In this document: one piece after another, positions 5,823 through 5,955 of the stretch
Layout of the letters: every line of letters begins with the position of its first letter
How positions within the stretch are numbered: the first letter of the stretch is position 1
Source of the DNA: Pseudomonadota bacterium
GTDB taxonomy: Bacteria; Pseudomonadota; Gammaproteobacteria; Burkholderiales; Burkholderiaceae
Direction of reading: 5' to 3'
DNA length: 5,955 bases
NCBI GenBank assembly: GCA_023441105.1
Contig: JAEZQX010000461.1
Span: 1 to 5,955, forward strand
The notes under the pieces: model-generated
Told to the model about the DNA's origin: nothing
What the model saw: only the letters and a program-made list of their open reading frames with translations
Databases searched by the model: none
Made by a program: the position numbers and the translations under genes

Positions 5823-5955
5823 ATGTCCACGGTCGGCGTGTTCATCCTGCTGCTGGTCGTCTTCCTCGTGCTGCACGGCTGGTACGCACGACCCGCGGCC
5901 CGCGCCCGCCGCAAGCAGGCGGCGGCAGCCCGCGGGGACCGGGGCTCTTCCAGCG
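5823..5955 (+). CDS. small single-pass membrane protein, N-terminal fragment
   Basis: An ATG opens 44 codons that run off the right edge. The frame is closed by a TAG only one codon before this ATG, so it is the first possible start. The product begins MSTVGVFILLLVVFLVLHGW, with one clear hydrophobic segment at about 4-20. A basic, alanine-rich stretch follows (RPAARARRKQ, about residues 23-32), placing the rest on the cytoplasmic side by the positive-inside rule. I do not recognise the family. No Shine-Dalgarno lies upstream (CCATTAGCCG), so translation may be leaderless or the start may be wrong. It is divergent from ridA. The membrane-anchor pattern makes a real gene more likely than chance, but with the 3' end missing the call is tentative. 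Confidence 0.45.
   Translation, partial: MSTVGVFILLLVVFLVLHGWYARPAARARRKQAAAARGDRGSSS

Overview
This is a GC-rich (roughly two-thirds G+C) bacterial chromosomal segment. It carries five complete genes packed on the minus strand and one small gene fragment pointing the other way at the right edge. The family members look betaproteobacterial. The LysR-type regulator begins with the OxyR N-terminus I associate with Burkholderiales/Rhodocyclales-type organisms. The cysteine synthase is of the CysM (not CysK) subclass. The oxyR-recG neighbourhood is one I recall from Pseudomonas and many betaproteobacteria. I cannot name a genus from the sequence alone.

Layout, in the direction of minus-strand transcription (right to left). 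At about 5823 to the right edge, a divergent plus-strand gene fragment encodes a small protein with one N-terminal membrane segment. ridA (5688-5308) encodes an enamine/imine deaminase. recG (5351-3285) encodes the branch-migration helicase and its start overlaps the ridA 3' end by 44 bases. A 60-base spacer full of inverted repeats separates recG from oxyR (3224-2046), the peroxide-sensing regulator. cysM (2032-1097), O-acetylserine sulfhydrylase B, follows oxyR after only 13 bases. A drug/metabolite-type (EamA) permease gene (1003-83) lies 93 bases further on. The last 82 bases hold no convincing gene. No gene-free stretch exceeds about 135 bases. I see no rRNA, tRNA, CRISPR, IS element or phage gene.

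The genes make sense as a housekeeping and stress cluster. RecG rescues stalled forks, OxyR senses H2O2, CysM makes cysteine (the thiol precursor), and RidA removes the reactive 2-aminoacrylate that PLP enzymes release. The permease may export a metabolite, but its substrate cannot be read from sequence.

The most unusual point is the OxyR protein. It keeps C199 and C208 at exactly the E. coli positions, but carries a net insertion of about 77 residues, 42 percent alanine, in the C-terminal part of its regulatory domain. The second point is an ATAG-N7-CTAT dyad lying across the oxyR start codon, which resembles one OxyR half-operator. I found no evidence of a wholly new multi-gene system; the window is mostly ordinary core genome with a few local oddities.
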